Below are positions 24,085 through 32,693 of a stretch of 35,072 nt of DNA, one piece after another. The notes below the pieces were generated by a model. The model saw nothing but the letters and a program-made list of their open reading frames with translations. It had not been told where the DNA came from and ran no database searches. Within the stretch, counting starts at the first letter, position 1; each line of letters begins with the position of its first letter. This DNA comes from Noviherbaspirillum suwonense (GTDB lineage Bacteria; Pseudomonadota; Gammaproteobacteria; Burkholderiales; Burkholderiaceae_D), in NCBI RefSeq assembly GCF_900182955.1, contig NZ_FXUL01000036.1:1-35072 (forward strand). The letters run 5' to 3'. The position numbers and the translations under genes were made by a program.

Positions 24085-25224
24085 TTACAGCGATGCCTCG
24101 AGGATCTGGAAGTAGTCCTGTTGAGAGGCAAGACGTGGATTGGTGTTGTGGCTGTGGTCGGCAAGTGCACCTTCGATGATTTTCGGGAACATGTCGCGAG
24201 TGATGCCGAGTGCACCCAAGCCTGTCGGCAGGCCAAGCCGCTCGGTCATTGCCTTCATCGCCGGCCCGACTTCGGCGGCGTCCGTCAGGCCCATCGCCTG
24301 CGCCATGCGCGCCAACTTGTTTTCCTTGAGCATGGAGTCGGCCGTCTTGTTGAATTCAATCACGGCCGGAAGGAAGATGGCATTCAAGGTGCCGTGGTGC
24401 AGACGGGGATTGTAGCCACCGAGGGAATGGCTGAGGCTGTGCACGCAACCGAGACCTTTCTGGAACGCCAGCGCGCCCTGCATCGATGCACTCATCATGT
24501 TCTTGCGCGCCTCCCGGTCCGCAGGCTCGCGGGTTGCCGTTTCGATGTTGCGCCATGCGCGCCAGAGACCATCGAGCGCAATGCCATCGGCGGGCGGGTT
24601 GAATGCCGGCGCCATGAAGGTTTCCATGCAATGGGCAATGGCGTCCATGCCGGTTGCCGCCGTCATCGCGGCAGGTAGCCCCAGCGTCAGTTCCGGGTCG
24701 CATATGGCGGATTTTGGCACCACGTAAGGCGACAGCACGCCGACCTTGCGACCGTCTTCAAGGATCAGCACCGCGCCACGGCCGACCTCGCTACCCGTTC
24801 CGGCGGTCGTCGGGATGGCGATCACCGGCGCCGTCGCCGAAGTGATGCGGGCAACCCCACCTTCGATTGCCGCGAAGCTCTTCAGCGGTCCGATATGGGT
24901 CGCGCACACCGCAACCCCCTTGGCAAGGTCGATGGATGAGCCGCCGCCTACGGCAATGATGCCGTCAAAGGCACCGTCCCGATACTGGTTGGCAGCCGCG
25001 AGGACGGCTGCCTCATTGGGATTCGGGGGTGTCTGGTCGAATACGGCAACCTGCGACGGATTGCGGAGATGGGCCAGTACCCGGTCGATCAGGCCTGCCG
25101 CGCGGACGCCGGCGTCCGTCACGATCATGGGCCGCTGGATTCCGACGCGGTCGCATTCCTGCTGCACCAGCGCCACGGCGCCAAAGTCGAACTGGATCTG
25201 GGTGATGTAATTAATGAGTGCCAT
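24085..25224 (-). CDS. Iron-containing (group III) alcohol dehydrogenase
   Basis: A 379-residue Fe-ADH. The nucleotide-binding motif GGGSSIDLAKG is at 93-103. Metal ligands by position are D194, H198 (GMDAIAHCMETF), H262 (GCVHSLSH) and H277 (LHHG), equivalent to those of E. coli FucO. The length is typical. The ribosome site is poor. It is the first gene of the minus-strand catabolic set, 170 bases from a divergent LysR regulator. It would oxidise an alcohol or reduce a keto/aldehyde group. Maleylacetate reductases belong to the same superfamily, but the DAIAHCMET pattern favours an ordinary alcohol dehydrogenase. Confidence 0.9.
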   Translation of the reverse strand: MALINYITQIQFDFGAVALVQQECDRVGIQRPMIVTDAGVRAAGLIDRVLAHLRNPSQVAVFDQTPPNPNEAAVLAAANQYRDGAFDGIIAVGGGSSIDLAKGVAVCATHIGPLKSFAAIEGGVARITSATAPVIAIPTTAGTGSEVGRGAVLILEDGRKVGVLSPYVVPKSAICDPELTLGLPAAMTAATGMDAIAHCMETFMAPAFNPPADGIALDGLWRAWRNIETATREPADREARKNMMSASMQGALAFQKGLGCVHSLSHSLGGYNPRLHHGTLNAIFLPAVIEFNKTADSMLKENKLARMAQAMGLTDAAEVGPAMKAMTERLGLPTGLGALGITRDMFPKIIEGALADHSHNTNPRLASQQDYFQILEASL

Positions 25225-25394
25225 GGGGTTGTCTGCCAGTTATAGAAATCGGTCAGGACGCACGGCGAACCAAGGACCCGGATCTGCGCGTCGGTGCCGC
25301 CGTTGACCGCTTGGAAGCGATAGCGGACTTTAAACTAAAATAAACGTCGCGAAACTGACAACTTTTTATACAGCTATTACTTATATTCATACCA

Positions 25395-26342
25395 ATGATC
25401 CCGCCACTCGCTTCAATACTCTCCCGGCTTCATTTCAAGCAATTGCGGTTATTGGTGGCCTTGGCCGACTGCGGCTCGCTCCTGCGGGCAGCCGAACAGG
25501 TCGGGCTGACCCAGCCGGGAGCGAGCAAGTCGCTGCGTGAAATCGAGTCGGCCTTGGGGACGGAGTTGTTCGTGCGGACCAACCGCGGGCTGGAGCCGAA
25601 CGACGTCGGTCATTGCGTGATCCGTTATGCGCGCCTGATACAGACGGACGTGGCGCACTTGCGCGAAGAGATGGCGGGCATCCTGCAAGGCCATGGCGGG
25701 CGGCTGTCGATCGGCACCATCATGGGAGCCGTTCCCTTGGTGACGGACGCGTTGTCGCGACTGCTGGAACGCAAACCGGCGCTCTCCGTCGAGATCGTTG
25801 AGGATACCAGCGCGCGGCTGCTCAACCTGCTCGACGAGGGACGGCTGGATCTGGCGGTATGCCGGACCAGCATCAGCCAGCGCCCCCACCTTTACGAGAG
25901 TATCGATATTCATCAGGAACAGCTGGCCGTGGTCGCCAATGCCCGGCACCCGCTTGCAGTCCGGAAGAAGCTGGAACTGTCGGACCTGGCGGCGTTTCGC
26001 TGGGTGGTGTACTCCGCCAATATGCCGATGCGGCTATTGCTCGAACGCGAATTCCACGAGGCGGGATTACGTTTTCCGCTCTATCTGATGGAAACCACGT
26101 CAGCGTTCACCACACTTTCGCTATTGCAGCGCAATCCGACCATGGTGGCGCTGTTGTCCACCGACGTCGCGGAATTTTGTACCCGCTTCGGCATGACCTG
26201 CATCCTTCCTCTCCAGTTGCAGTCGCGCAGCGAGCCTTACCAGCTGGTCATGCGCAGCAACAACGTGCTGTCACCCGTTGCGACGATGTTCACACAGGAG
26301 TTTTCCGGCCAGGCGGCGTCCCGAGGAGGGGTGACGCCATAG
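25395..26342 (+). CDS. LysR-family regulator, GbpR-like, of the adjacent catabolic set
   Basis: A 315-residue LysR protein. The N-terminal winged helix (about 12-70) has LVALADCGSLLRAAEQVGLT and ASKSLREIESALGTELFVR, followed by GLEPNDVGHCVIRYA. The effector domain begins RLSIGTIMGAVPLV, like the GbpR/CbbR-related group that responds to sugars or aromatic acids. It is divergently transcribed from the iron alcohol dehydrogenase gene, 170 bases apart, with an AT-rich promoter region at 25330-25394. Control of that gene set is inferred from the arrangement. No ribosome site is obvious before the ATG. Confidence 0.9.
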   Translation: MIPPLASILSRLHFKQLRLLVALADCGSLLRAAEQVGLTQPGASKSLREIESALGTELFVRTNRGLEPNDVGHCVIRYARLIQTDVAHLREEMAGILQGHGGRLSIGTIMGAVPLVTDALSRLLERKPALSVEIVEDTSARLLNLLDEGRLDLAVCRTSISQRPHLYESIDIHQEQLAVVANARHPLAVRKKLELSDLAAFRWVVYSANMPMRLLLEREFHEAGLRFPLYLMETTSAFTTLSLLQRNPTMVALLSTDVAEFCTRFGMTCILPLQLQSRSEPYQLVMRSNNVLSPVATMFTQEFSGQAASRGGVTP

Positions 26343-26663
26343 GCTCTGACTAAGCCGCGCTTCCGGCCATGCCGCAGGCAGCAAGGCGGGCGATCAGGGC
26401 GTGCGTACCGAATGTCCGGGACTGCACATGGTCCCTGTGATTAATGGCGTTGCATGCCATGGCAACGGGCGCTCGATCGTCAATGCTACAGCTGTGGCCT
26501 CAGAATCATTAATACGTTCCCTGCAAGTTGCCGGTTCCTTAGGGCACCTTCGCTGCCCCGAGGATTTGTTAACGAAGCGCCTGCCGCGGAAGGTTTCAGG
26601 ACTGCACCGCCGTGCCGGACTACCGCGTAATACGCAAATCGGCCGTCATAGGGCGCACGGCTC

Positions 26664-26681
26664 GATTTCAGCGCCGAAATC
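26664..26681. promoter_or_regulatory. parS-like centromere site 1
   Basis: GATTTCAGCGCCGAAATC shares the GATTTC and GAAATC arms of the three sites around parAB (33528, 34448, 34589). It differs from a full palindrome in one base pair. It stands 6.8 kb from the nearest of the others, just upstream of the recombinase. ParB binding is inferred. Confidence 0.6.
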
Positions 26682-26843
26682 CGCACGACTTGGCCGACGC
26701 ACAAGTCACGGGATTTCGACGGTCTGCTCTGGCCTTCTCGCAAGTGACAATTCGACACCATATCGGATCTGCGTCTTCACGATGCGTGAGGGACGCGCTG
26801 CAAGGCGCTGGCGGTGGACTAACTGTGGCCAATGGCCTCCGGC

Positions 26844-26873
26844 GCCGATGCCGATGCCGATGCCAATGCCGAA
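26844..26873. repeat. Short GCCGAT tandem run
   Basis: Five hexamers: three exact GCCGAT, then GCCAAT and GCCGAA. No function suggested. Confidence 0.6.
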
Positions 26874-27183
26874 TCGTTCGCCACTCGGTCACTCACCTGG
26901 TTCAAAGTAGATTCCCCGGTGCTGTCGATCACCGTTAGTCGGGTGTGGCTCGTAGTCGGCAGCGTCGTCAACCGCATTCGAACCTGCAGAACTCTCAGCC
27001 TATCCCCAGGCTTTTCCAAGCGTTACATTCGCCATTCCTAACCACGGCATTCACCATGTCGCTTCGCGTAACGCGACAGCGCTTTGACAGCCACGGTTGT
27101 TTGACCCGCTAGGCGCCGGACAACGATGAAGAAGAAAACTGCTACCGCCGATTCATCCAGCCCGCCTGGTTCCAGCCAATATC

Positions 27184-27213
27184 ATCCCTTGATAACTCTT
27201 ATTATCAAGGGAT
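27184..27213. other. dif-like recombination site: 12-base inverted arms, 6-base centre
   Basis: ATCCCTTGATAA, then CTCTTA, then TTATCAAGGGAT: perfect 12-base arms around six bases, 162 bases upstream of the tyrosine recombinase. The arms end ATAA and begin TTAT next to the centre, as in chromosomal dif, where XerC and XerD arms flank a 6-base spacer. There is no U-run on either strand, so it is not a terminator. An alternative is an operator for the recombinase gene. Confidence 0.55.
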
Positions 27214-27374
27214 GTAAAAATAGCGGTAAAATAATGGCCTCAACCATCGACGTCTGTTATTTCCATGCAAAATCAGGGGCTTACCCTCGCGCGCAGCGCT
27301 TACGCAGCGTCGCCATCTGCAGCCAATAAGCGGTTTTTCAGTTCGCGACTGCTGCTGCATTTCGCGGCCACCGA

Positions 27375-29438
27375 ATGACCTTCGGCTCGCCTTCCCCGTT
27401 TTCAGCCGTCGCCATCGCAACGGCCCCTGCCCCGGTCCGGCCGCGCAAGCTGCATCGGGGACATTTTGCGTTCATGCGCGCCCTGGTCCAGGGAGTGGAC
27501 ACGCGCGTCAGCTGGAACCAGTACCTGCGCATCGACGGCGAGCATGACGATACGCGGACGGTGCGCAAAACCATTGCCTGGCTCCGCGATGAATTTGCGG
27601 CCGCGGCGCGCCGCTGGCACCGCCATGGCGCCGCCCGGCTGGTCCTGGTCGACCTGGCAACCGTGACGGATGCAGGCGCGGAGATGCCCCGTCTCGACGA
27701 CTACATTGCCGACCGCGGCCTGGAAGACTTTTCCCAGGCCGAACAACTGGCTGCCTACGAGGCGGAATACGGCAACGCGACGCAACGCAAATCCCGCCGC
27801 GCACGCCTGCTTGCCCGGCAGCTGGAGACGCTGCGCTGGCTCGAGGAACTGGTGGCCGAACCGCCGCGCGCCGACGATGAGGTCGCCGCATGGTTGCATC
27901 CCGATTTGGCCGAGCGTCTCGGGCGCGCTGGCATCCGGACGCTGGGCGCGCTGATTGCGCGGATCAATGGGCTCGGGTCGGTCTGGTACCGGGATCTCGC
28001 AGGCATCGGCGCGACCAAGGCTGCCCGCATGGTCGACTGGCTCCGCGCGCACGAGGCGACCATCGGAGAGTCGGTCGGCTCGCACGCGCTGGTGCGCAAG
28101 GGAAGCCTGTCGGCTGCCCGGCTGCAGGCTGTCGTGCCGCGGGCCACCGGCATCGTGCCGCTGGACAAACTGATCGTTCCCGCGGCGCTTTCCGGCAGCG
28201 ACGGGCTTTATCGGCTGCCCCAGCAACTGTGCCTGATGGCGGCGTCCAACGATCACGAAGCCATCCTGGCCTGGATCCGCGCCAAGCGCGGGCCTGCTTC
28301 GCCATCGCGTTCGTCGACTGTCGACGCATCGATGGCGGCCGGTCTGGCGGGCGTTGGCACCCTCTCCCATACGCAACGTGCCTATCTGAAGGAGGCGGAG
28401 CGTTTTCTGCTGTGGGCCATCGTGCAGCGCCAGAAGCCGCTGTCGTCGATGACGCTGGAGGATTGCAGCGCGTACCGGGATTTTTTGATCGATCCGCAGC
28501 CAGCAGCGCTGTGGTGTGGCGCGCGGGCGCGGGCGCGCTGGAGCCCGATGTGGCGGCCGTTCGAGGGCCCGCTATCGGCAAGCGCGCAGCGCCGGGCAAT
28601 TGCGATCCTGAAAAGCCTGTATCGCTTCCTCACCGACCAGTGCTATTTACGCGGCAATCCCTTTGCCGCTGTCTCGCTGCCGCGGGGCAGCCAGGGTATG
28701 GATGTGGGACGCAGCTTCACCGAAGCGCAGTGGACATTTATCCGCGCCGAACTGGAGGCGCTCCCGGATCATTCTGCCCACCGGAGGCTGAAGTTCGCGC
28801 TTTCGCTGCTCTACGGGACAGGACTTCGGATTTCGGAGGCTGTCGCGGCGCGTGTAGCGGACCTGCGCTGGAAGACCTACGGTGACGCAAATGAAGGCAA
28901 GGTTGAAGTGTGGGAACTCAGTGTGGTTGGCAAAGGCGGGAAGGAACGCTATGTGCCGGTCTCGCCGGCCATCGTCGCCGAACTGCAGTCATACCTGGTG
29001 TCCCGCGGCTTCCCGGCCGAATTTGGCGGCGTTCCGGCGCGGGCGCATTTGCTCGGACGCGCAACCGATATGGCCGACCGGGCCGCTTGGTCCCCTGCTG
29101 CGCGCGCGCCGCTCGATCCGCTAGCTGGCATAGGCAAGGCCACGTTGCACGATCAGCTCAAGGTATTTTTCACCACATGTGCCGGGAAACTGCAGGCTAG
29201 CGATCCGACAGGCGCCGCGCGCCTGGCGAAGGCCAGCGCGCACTGGATGCGGCACACGCACGGGTCCCACGCGGTAGCGGCGGGCATGGACATCAAGGTC
29301 GTCCAGCAAAACCTGGGACATGCGTCGCTGGCGACGACTACCCGTTACACGACCAGCGAAGCGCGGCGGCGGGCGACGGAAACGGCAAAGCTGTGGGATG
29401 CGCAGCTGCCGGCCAGGGCAAAATCCTCAGGAAGATGA
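27375..29438 (+). CDS. Large tyrosine recombinase (DUF3701-type, replicon-borne)
   Basis: A 687-residue site-specific recombinase, about twice the size of XerC/D. The N-terminal half (about 25-300) is the DUF3701-like region and includes a helix-hairpin-helix at about 183-224 (RLGRAGIRTLGALIARINGL, then DLAGIGATKAARMVDWL). A SAM-like core-binding domain follows (about 330-425). The catalytic domain has R485 (GTGLRISEA), K520/K523 (GKGGKERYVPVS), H623 and R626 (HWMRHTHG), H649 (NLGHASLATTTRY) and the nucleophile Y658. All catalytic residues are intact. It lies between a dif-like palindrome and the iteron origin, so resolution of replicon dimers is more likely than phage or island integration. 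The ribosome site is weak; ATG codons further in are possible. Confidence 0.85.
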   Translation: MTFGSPSPFSAVAIATAPAPVRPRKLHRGHFAFMRALVQGVDTRVSWNQYLRIDGEHDDTRTVRKTIAWLRDEFAAAARRWHRHGAARLVLVDLATVTDAGAEMPRLDDYIADRGLEDFSQAEQLAAYEAEYGNATQRKSRRARLLARQLETLRWLEELVAEPPRADDEVAAWLHPDLAERLGRAGIRTLGALIARINGLGSVWYRDLAGIGATKAARMVDWLRAHEATIGESVGSHALVRKGSLSAARLQAVVPRATGIVPLDKLIVPAALSGSDGLYRLPQQLCLMAASNDHEAILAWIRAKRGPASPSRSSTVDASMAAGLAGVGTLSHTQRAYLKEAERFLLWAIVQRQKPLSSMTLEDCSAYRDFLIDPQPAALWCGARARARWSPMWRPFEGPLSASAQRRAIAILKSLYRFLTDQCYLRGNPFAAVSLPRGSQGMDVGRSFTEAQWTFIRAELEALPDHSAHRRLKFALSLLYGTGLRISEAVAARVADLRWKTYGDANEGKVEVWELSVVGKGGKERYVPVSPAIVAELQSYLVSRGFPAEFGGVPARAHLLGRATDMADRAAWSPAARAPLDPLAGIGKATLHDQLKVFFTTCAGKLQASDPTGAARLAKASAHWMRHTHGSHAVAAGMDIKVVQQNLGHASLATTTRYTTSEARRRATETAKLWDAQLPARAKSSGR

Positions 29439-29750
29439 CTGGCGAGCGTACTTACATTCGCTGAGATAAACGTCCGTAGCGAAGATACGAGCGTGTGGCT
29501 ATATCGCACAATCGATTTTCGGTGAGCGGATGACAGATTTGCTGACCTTCGGCGTGGAATGCTGCGTTCTAGGAGCTATGAAAATATCTCAAAGGAAGCA
29601 GCAGCGACCCGTTGCAAAATGCCGAAATTCGACATTCATGATTTCTATGGATTTAGTTTAGCTGCTGCTTTCAATATCTTTACCTTGTTTACTTGTTTAC
29701 TGTTTACACGTTGGAATTCCTTTTGCAAGCATGGGGTTACGTCATGAATG
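29439..29750 (+). other. Start of replication origin region, AT-rich
   Basis: Between the recombinase stop and the first iteron. The part from about 29560 to 29720 is markedly AT-rich compared with the rest of the window and is a good candidate for the DNA-unwinding element. A 62-codon frame here has no recognisable features. Confidence 0.6.
29686..29707 (+). repeat. Three TGTTTAC repeats, probable DNA-unwinding element
   Basis: TGTTTAC occurs at 29686, 29694 and 29701 in an AT-rich context, 44 bases before the first iteron. Short AT-rich repeats in this position are typical of the melted region of iteron origins. Confidence 0.55.
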
Positions 29751-30830
29751 GTGGAAGGATTTCCCCCTTTGGGTGGTTGAATTTACCCGGCACGGTGGAA
29801 GGATTTCCCCTCCTATGGTGGAAGGATTTCCCGTCGTATCGTGGAAGAATTTCGGGGATCGTGGAAGCATTTCCCCGGTCTTTGAGGAAACAATTCCCCC
29901 CTATCGTGGAAGAATCTCCCCTGTAGCTCATGGGCTCGGCCATCCAGGGCCAGAAAAGGCATGCTTTCTGCGGCATTCAATGGCAATTTGGAAATATTAA
30001 CCACACAAGAGTGGTTCATGCAGGGGATACAGCCGCTATTGTGGAAGTATTTACCCCCCTGTCGCCTTACCGCCCCCGACTTATCGTGGAAAGAATTACC
30101 CCCTGGTTCTTGCTTCAGCTCGGCTATGGTGGAAAGAATTACCCCCTCTTCTAGCCGATATAGCCCTTCATTTGGCCTTCTCGGCTCAGGTCGACCGTAC
30201 CGTCTCTCATTTCTGCGTCGCCTAGGGAAGGATGGTGGAAGAATTTCCCCTCCTTGATTCAGCGGCAGAGATGGCAATGGTGGAAGGATTTCCCCTGCTT
30301 TTATAGAGGCGAGGCTCTATCGTGGAAGAATTTACCCCCTTTGACAGTATGCATAGGACTTAGGTGGAAGGATTTCCCCCCATTTGCACAGCGGTACTTC
30401 ACACGCTTGCGGCAGATGCTGCATCCCCGCGCAATACGCATGAGCGGCAATAGCAGTAGCCGAACCTTATCCTGGCAATTGGAAAAATTTCCCAAGGCTA
30501 TACGCATGCGACGACCCATGGTGGAAGGATTTCCCCCCATCTGCCCTTGCCCAAGGCGTTTTTCGACTTCAATCAGTCATTGTCTGACCTTGTCCATGGT
30601 CTGGCCTTAAGGGCCTTCAGCGCGTCGCCACACGTTTTCCACCTGGTCCCCACCCGGTATAAGCGATGGGAGGATTCCAAGGCCTACAGCGCCGCTGTGG
30701 CCTCCTGCCGTCGTTTGCGCGGTGGTCTTGAAGGGCTTTAATGCCGAACGAGTCAGTTTTCGGTCCATCCGCGCGGAAGAATGCCCCGATGATTGGAAAT
30801 GGATGACGCTATCGTGGAAGAATTTCCCCC
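29751..30830 (+). repeat. Iteron array of the replication origin, about 15 direct copies
   Basis: Consensus GTGGAAGRATTTCCCC, usually preceded by ATG or ATC. Clear copies start at 29751, 29795, 29818, 29841, 29861, 29906, 30041, 30086, 30129, 30235, 30280, 30322, 30364, 30521 and 30814. Degenerate ones lie near 29884, 30479 and 30774. Each contains GGAA and TTCC arms, so it is an imperfect palindrome. Copies at 30086 and 30129 carry one extra A. Spacings are mostly 42-45 or 20-23 bases, or larger multiples. They are the expected binding sites of the initiator encoded just downstream. A DnaA-box-like TTAACCACA is at 29997-30005 (one mismatch). Confidence 0.9.
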
Positions 30831-30928
30831 TGTCCAATAGCCGGATGCCGAGGATCAAAGTCCTATGACTGGCGTCCAGACCTCGAAGGCTCCGGCACGG
30901 TGCCGCGGTATGGTGGAGGAAAATTGAA

Positions 30929-30957
30929 TTGCCTTCTTCCACTATTGTGCTTAATAT
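30929..30957 (+). promoter_or_regulatory. Probable promoter of the initiator gene, overlapping a half iteron
   Basis: TTGCCT (30929-30934), 17 bases, then TAATAT (30952-30957). The spacer contains CTTCTTCCAC (30933-30942), an inverted partial iteron, which would let the initiator repress its own gene. Confidence 0.5.
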
Positions 30958-31023
30958 AGCAGCGACCTGGCGTCGGGTGCGGCAGCCCCTGGTGTCGCCA
31001 GGAGGCACCAAGAGGCGCCGCGA

Positions 31024-31039
31024 GGGGAAATTCTTCCAC
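31024..31039 (-). promoter_or_regulatory. Inverted iteron in the initiator leader
   Basis: GGGGAAATTCTTCCAC is an exact iteron in the opposite orientation to the array, 30 bases before the initiator ATG. Inverted iterons at the rep promoter or leader commonly serve as autorepression sites in Rep_3 plasmids. Confidence 0.75.
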
Positions 31040-31068
31040 AATAGCTGTTGGATCACGGGCACGTGCGT

Positions 31069-32373
31069 ATGGTCAAGCCGAAGCAATCGAAGAACGAACT
31101 CAGTAGAAGCGACCTCATCAAGACGCCGCAGTCGTTGATCCATATTCGCCACAAGATCACCCTATCGCAGTACAAGTACTGGATCCTGATGCTGCGGGAG
31201 TTGCGGCGCCAATTCGATTCCGGCATACCGATGGACGAGAAGGGCTTTCGGTCGATGCCGCTGAAGCTGTTCGAGCAGGCGTTCGGGTATGAAATCAACC
31301 GGTCGATGCTTTGGAACGACATGCTCGCGTTGAAGAACGAGACGCTTTCCTATAATTTCCTCAGCAAGGACGGCGGCGCGGTCCAGTACGGCGCCGGCTT
31401 CATTTCGGAGTGGAAGGTCTTTGCCACCCGCCTGGAATTCAAGTTTCCGTCTGTCATTGAAGACGTGGTGCGCGGCCTGGACGAGCCGAAAGCCATTTTC
31501 CAGTTGCTGAACTGGGAGATATTCAATCACTTCTCCGGGAAGTACGAGGCGATCATCTACAAGCTCTGCCGCGATTACCGCGGCGTGAAAAAGACGCCCT
31601 ACTTCGATCTCGCCAAGTTCCGGGACTACATGGGCCTGAGCGACGGCGAATACAAGGAATTCCGGGACCTCAACAAATTCGTTATCTCCAATCCGGTGAA
31701 GGCGATCAATCGCAGCGAAGCGTCCGACATCCGGGTCGACGTCGAGCTGGAGCGCCAGGGCCGCAAAGTCATCGGCTTGCGTTTCCTGATTGAGCAGAAG
31801 GCGCAGACCGTGATCCCATTCCCGGAAACCGAGTTCACCGATGTCTTCCGGTTTGCCAAGGTCAATATCGAACCAGCGATGCAGAAGAAATACCTTGAAT
31901 TGCGCACGGATGTCGAGATCGAGATCTGCATCGAGCGTGCCAACGAGTACGGCGAACAGCAGGCAAAAAAGGGCAAGGAACCGAATTACGGCGCCCTCTA
32001 CAGGACAGCCATCACCGAAGGCTGGCACAGCCAAAAACTGGAGCAGAAGGCCAAGGAGGAAACCGCAGCGAAACGTCGCAAGGCGACGCAGGCGGTTATG
32101 GATACCCAGATCGAGGTCCAGGCGGCCCGCGACCGGGAAGAATCCAAACGGGTTTCCGGCATCCTGTCCGAATTCCACAAGCTGGATGAAGACGTGCAGG
32201 ACGAGATCCGGGAACAGTTTCGCACCACGCTCGCGATCCCGCTGCGCAAGAGCTTCGACAAGCAGGGCGAATCCGCGCCGATGGTTAAAAGCATCTTTGC
32301 CGCGTTCATCGAATCGCTGCAGGAGCAGTCGCTGCCGGTGTTCTCAGAAAGACCAAGCGATACGGCAGACTGA
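31069..32373 (+). CDS. Replication initiator protein, Rep_3 (iteron-binding) family
   Basis: A 434-residue initiator. Residues 1-240 show the two winged-helix domains of Rep_3 proteins: LSRSDLIKTPQSLIHIRHKI and QYKYWILMLRELR near the N-terminus, then YEAIIYKLCRDYRGVKKTPY and FDLAKFRDYMGLSDGEYKEF in the second domain. The C-terminal third (about 270-434) is a charged, probably coiled-coil extension (EQKAKEETAAKRRKATQAVM), longer than in small plasmids. Starts at TTG 31048, GTG 31063 and ATG 31069 are in frame; the ATG is preferred. It is flanked by the iteron array upstream and parAB downstream, convergent. It should bind the iterons and open the origin. Confidence 0.88.
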   Translation: MVKPKQSKNELSRSDLIKTPQSLIHIRHKITLSQYKYWILMLRELRRQFDSGIPMDEKGFRSMPLKLFEQAFGYEINRSMLWNDMLALKNETLSYNFLSKDGGAVQYGAGFISEWKVFATRLEFKFPSVIEDVVRGLDEPKAIFQLLNWEIFNHFSGKYEAIIYKLCRDYRGVKKTPYFDLAKFRDYMGLSDGEYKEFRDLNKFVISNPVKAINRSEASDIRVDVELERQGRKVIGLRFLIEQKAQTVIPFPETEFTDVFRFAKVNIEPAMQKKYLELRTDVEIEICIERANEYGEQQAKKGKEPNYGALYRTAITEGWHSQKLEQKAKEETAAKRRKATQAVMDTQIEVQAARDREESKRVSGILSEFHKLDEDVQDEIREQFRTTLAIPLRKSFDKQGESAPMVKSIFAAFIESLQEQSLPVFSERPSDTAD

Positions 32374-32693
32374 TGAGCTGGTCGGCTCGCCGCAGCAGCG
32401 CGCGATTTGGCCGCCGTATTGCAACCCGAATCAAATGGCACAGGCGCACGAGCCGGTTTGACGGCGGCGCCACTGCCGAATTGGGCAAGCATTGCACGTC
32501 CCAGCGCTTGCTAGGGCCGTCATTCACTTCCGTACGAGTGGCAGGTCGCCCTCCGCTGATGCACGAACCTGTCCTTACGATCCCAACTATCCAATACGCT
32601 TGCCTTGGAAAACATCACCCTTGTACCGATGCAAGGTCACGTGATGCCGTTGTGCGAATGATTGAATCAGGCTCAATGAAAATTACGTAGGCA
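32374..32693. other. Intergenic region between initiator and parB
   Basis: 320 bases where two convergent genes end. No hairpin with a U-run, no repeat and no credible gene seen. Confidence 0.5.

Larger units (their letters stand above)
26343..27374. other. 1-kb non-coding border between catabolic genes and replicon core
   Basis: No credible gene: open frames here lack family features and start signals. Recognisable elements are a parS-like palindrome (26664-26681), a GCCGAT hexamer run (26844-26873) and a dif-like palindrome (27184-27213). Base composition becomes more AT-rich after about 27120. Confidence 0.6.

Noticed and set aside
26401-26910. 169-codon ORF and the opposite 91-codon ORF at 26486-26761
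   Set aside because: Composition is low-complexity and Arg/Pro-rich, with no family motif; it overlaps the hexamer run and a parS-like site. A degraded mobile-element remnant was considered but nothing supports it.
27184-27213. Rho-independent terminator
   Set aside because: The palindrome is AT-rich with no following U-run on either strand, and no gene ends just before it.
27126-27329. 67-codon ORF before the recombinase
   Set aside because: It runs through the dif-like palindrome and shows no conserved features.
27375-29438. Phage or genomic-island integrase
   Set aside because: No tRNA, att direct repeats, excisionase or phage genes nearby; it sits inside the replication-partition core.
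29559-29747. 62-codon ORF with a hydrophobic stretch
   Set aside because: The hydrophobic residues come from the AT-rich origin sequence; no ribosome site.
29751-30830. CRISPR array
   Set aside because: Repeats are 16-18 bases, imperfect and irregularly placed, with no cas genes; they are iterons next to an initiator gene.
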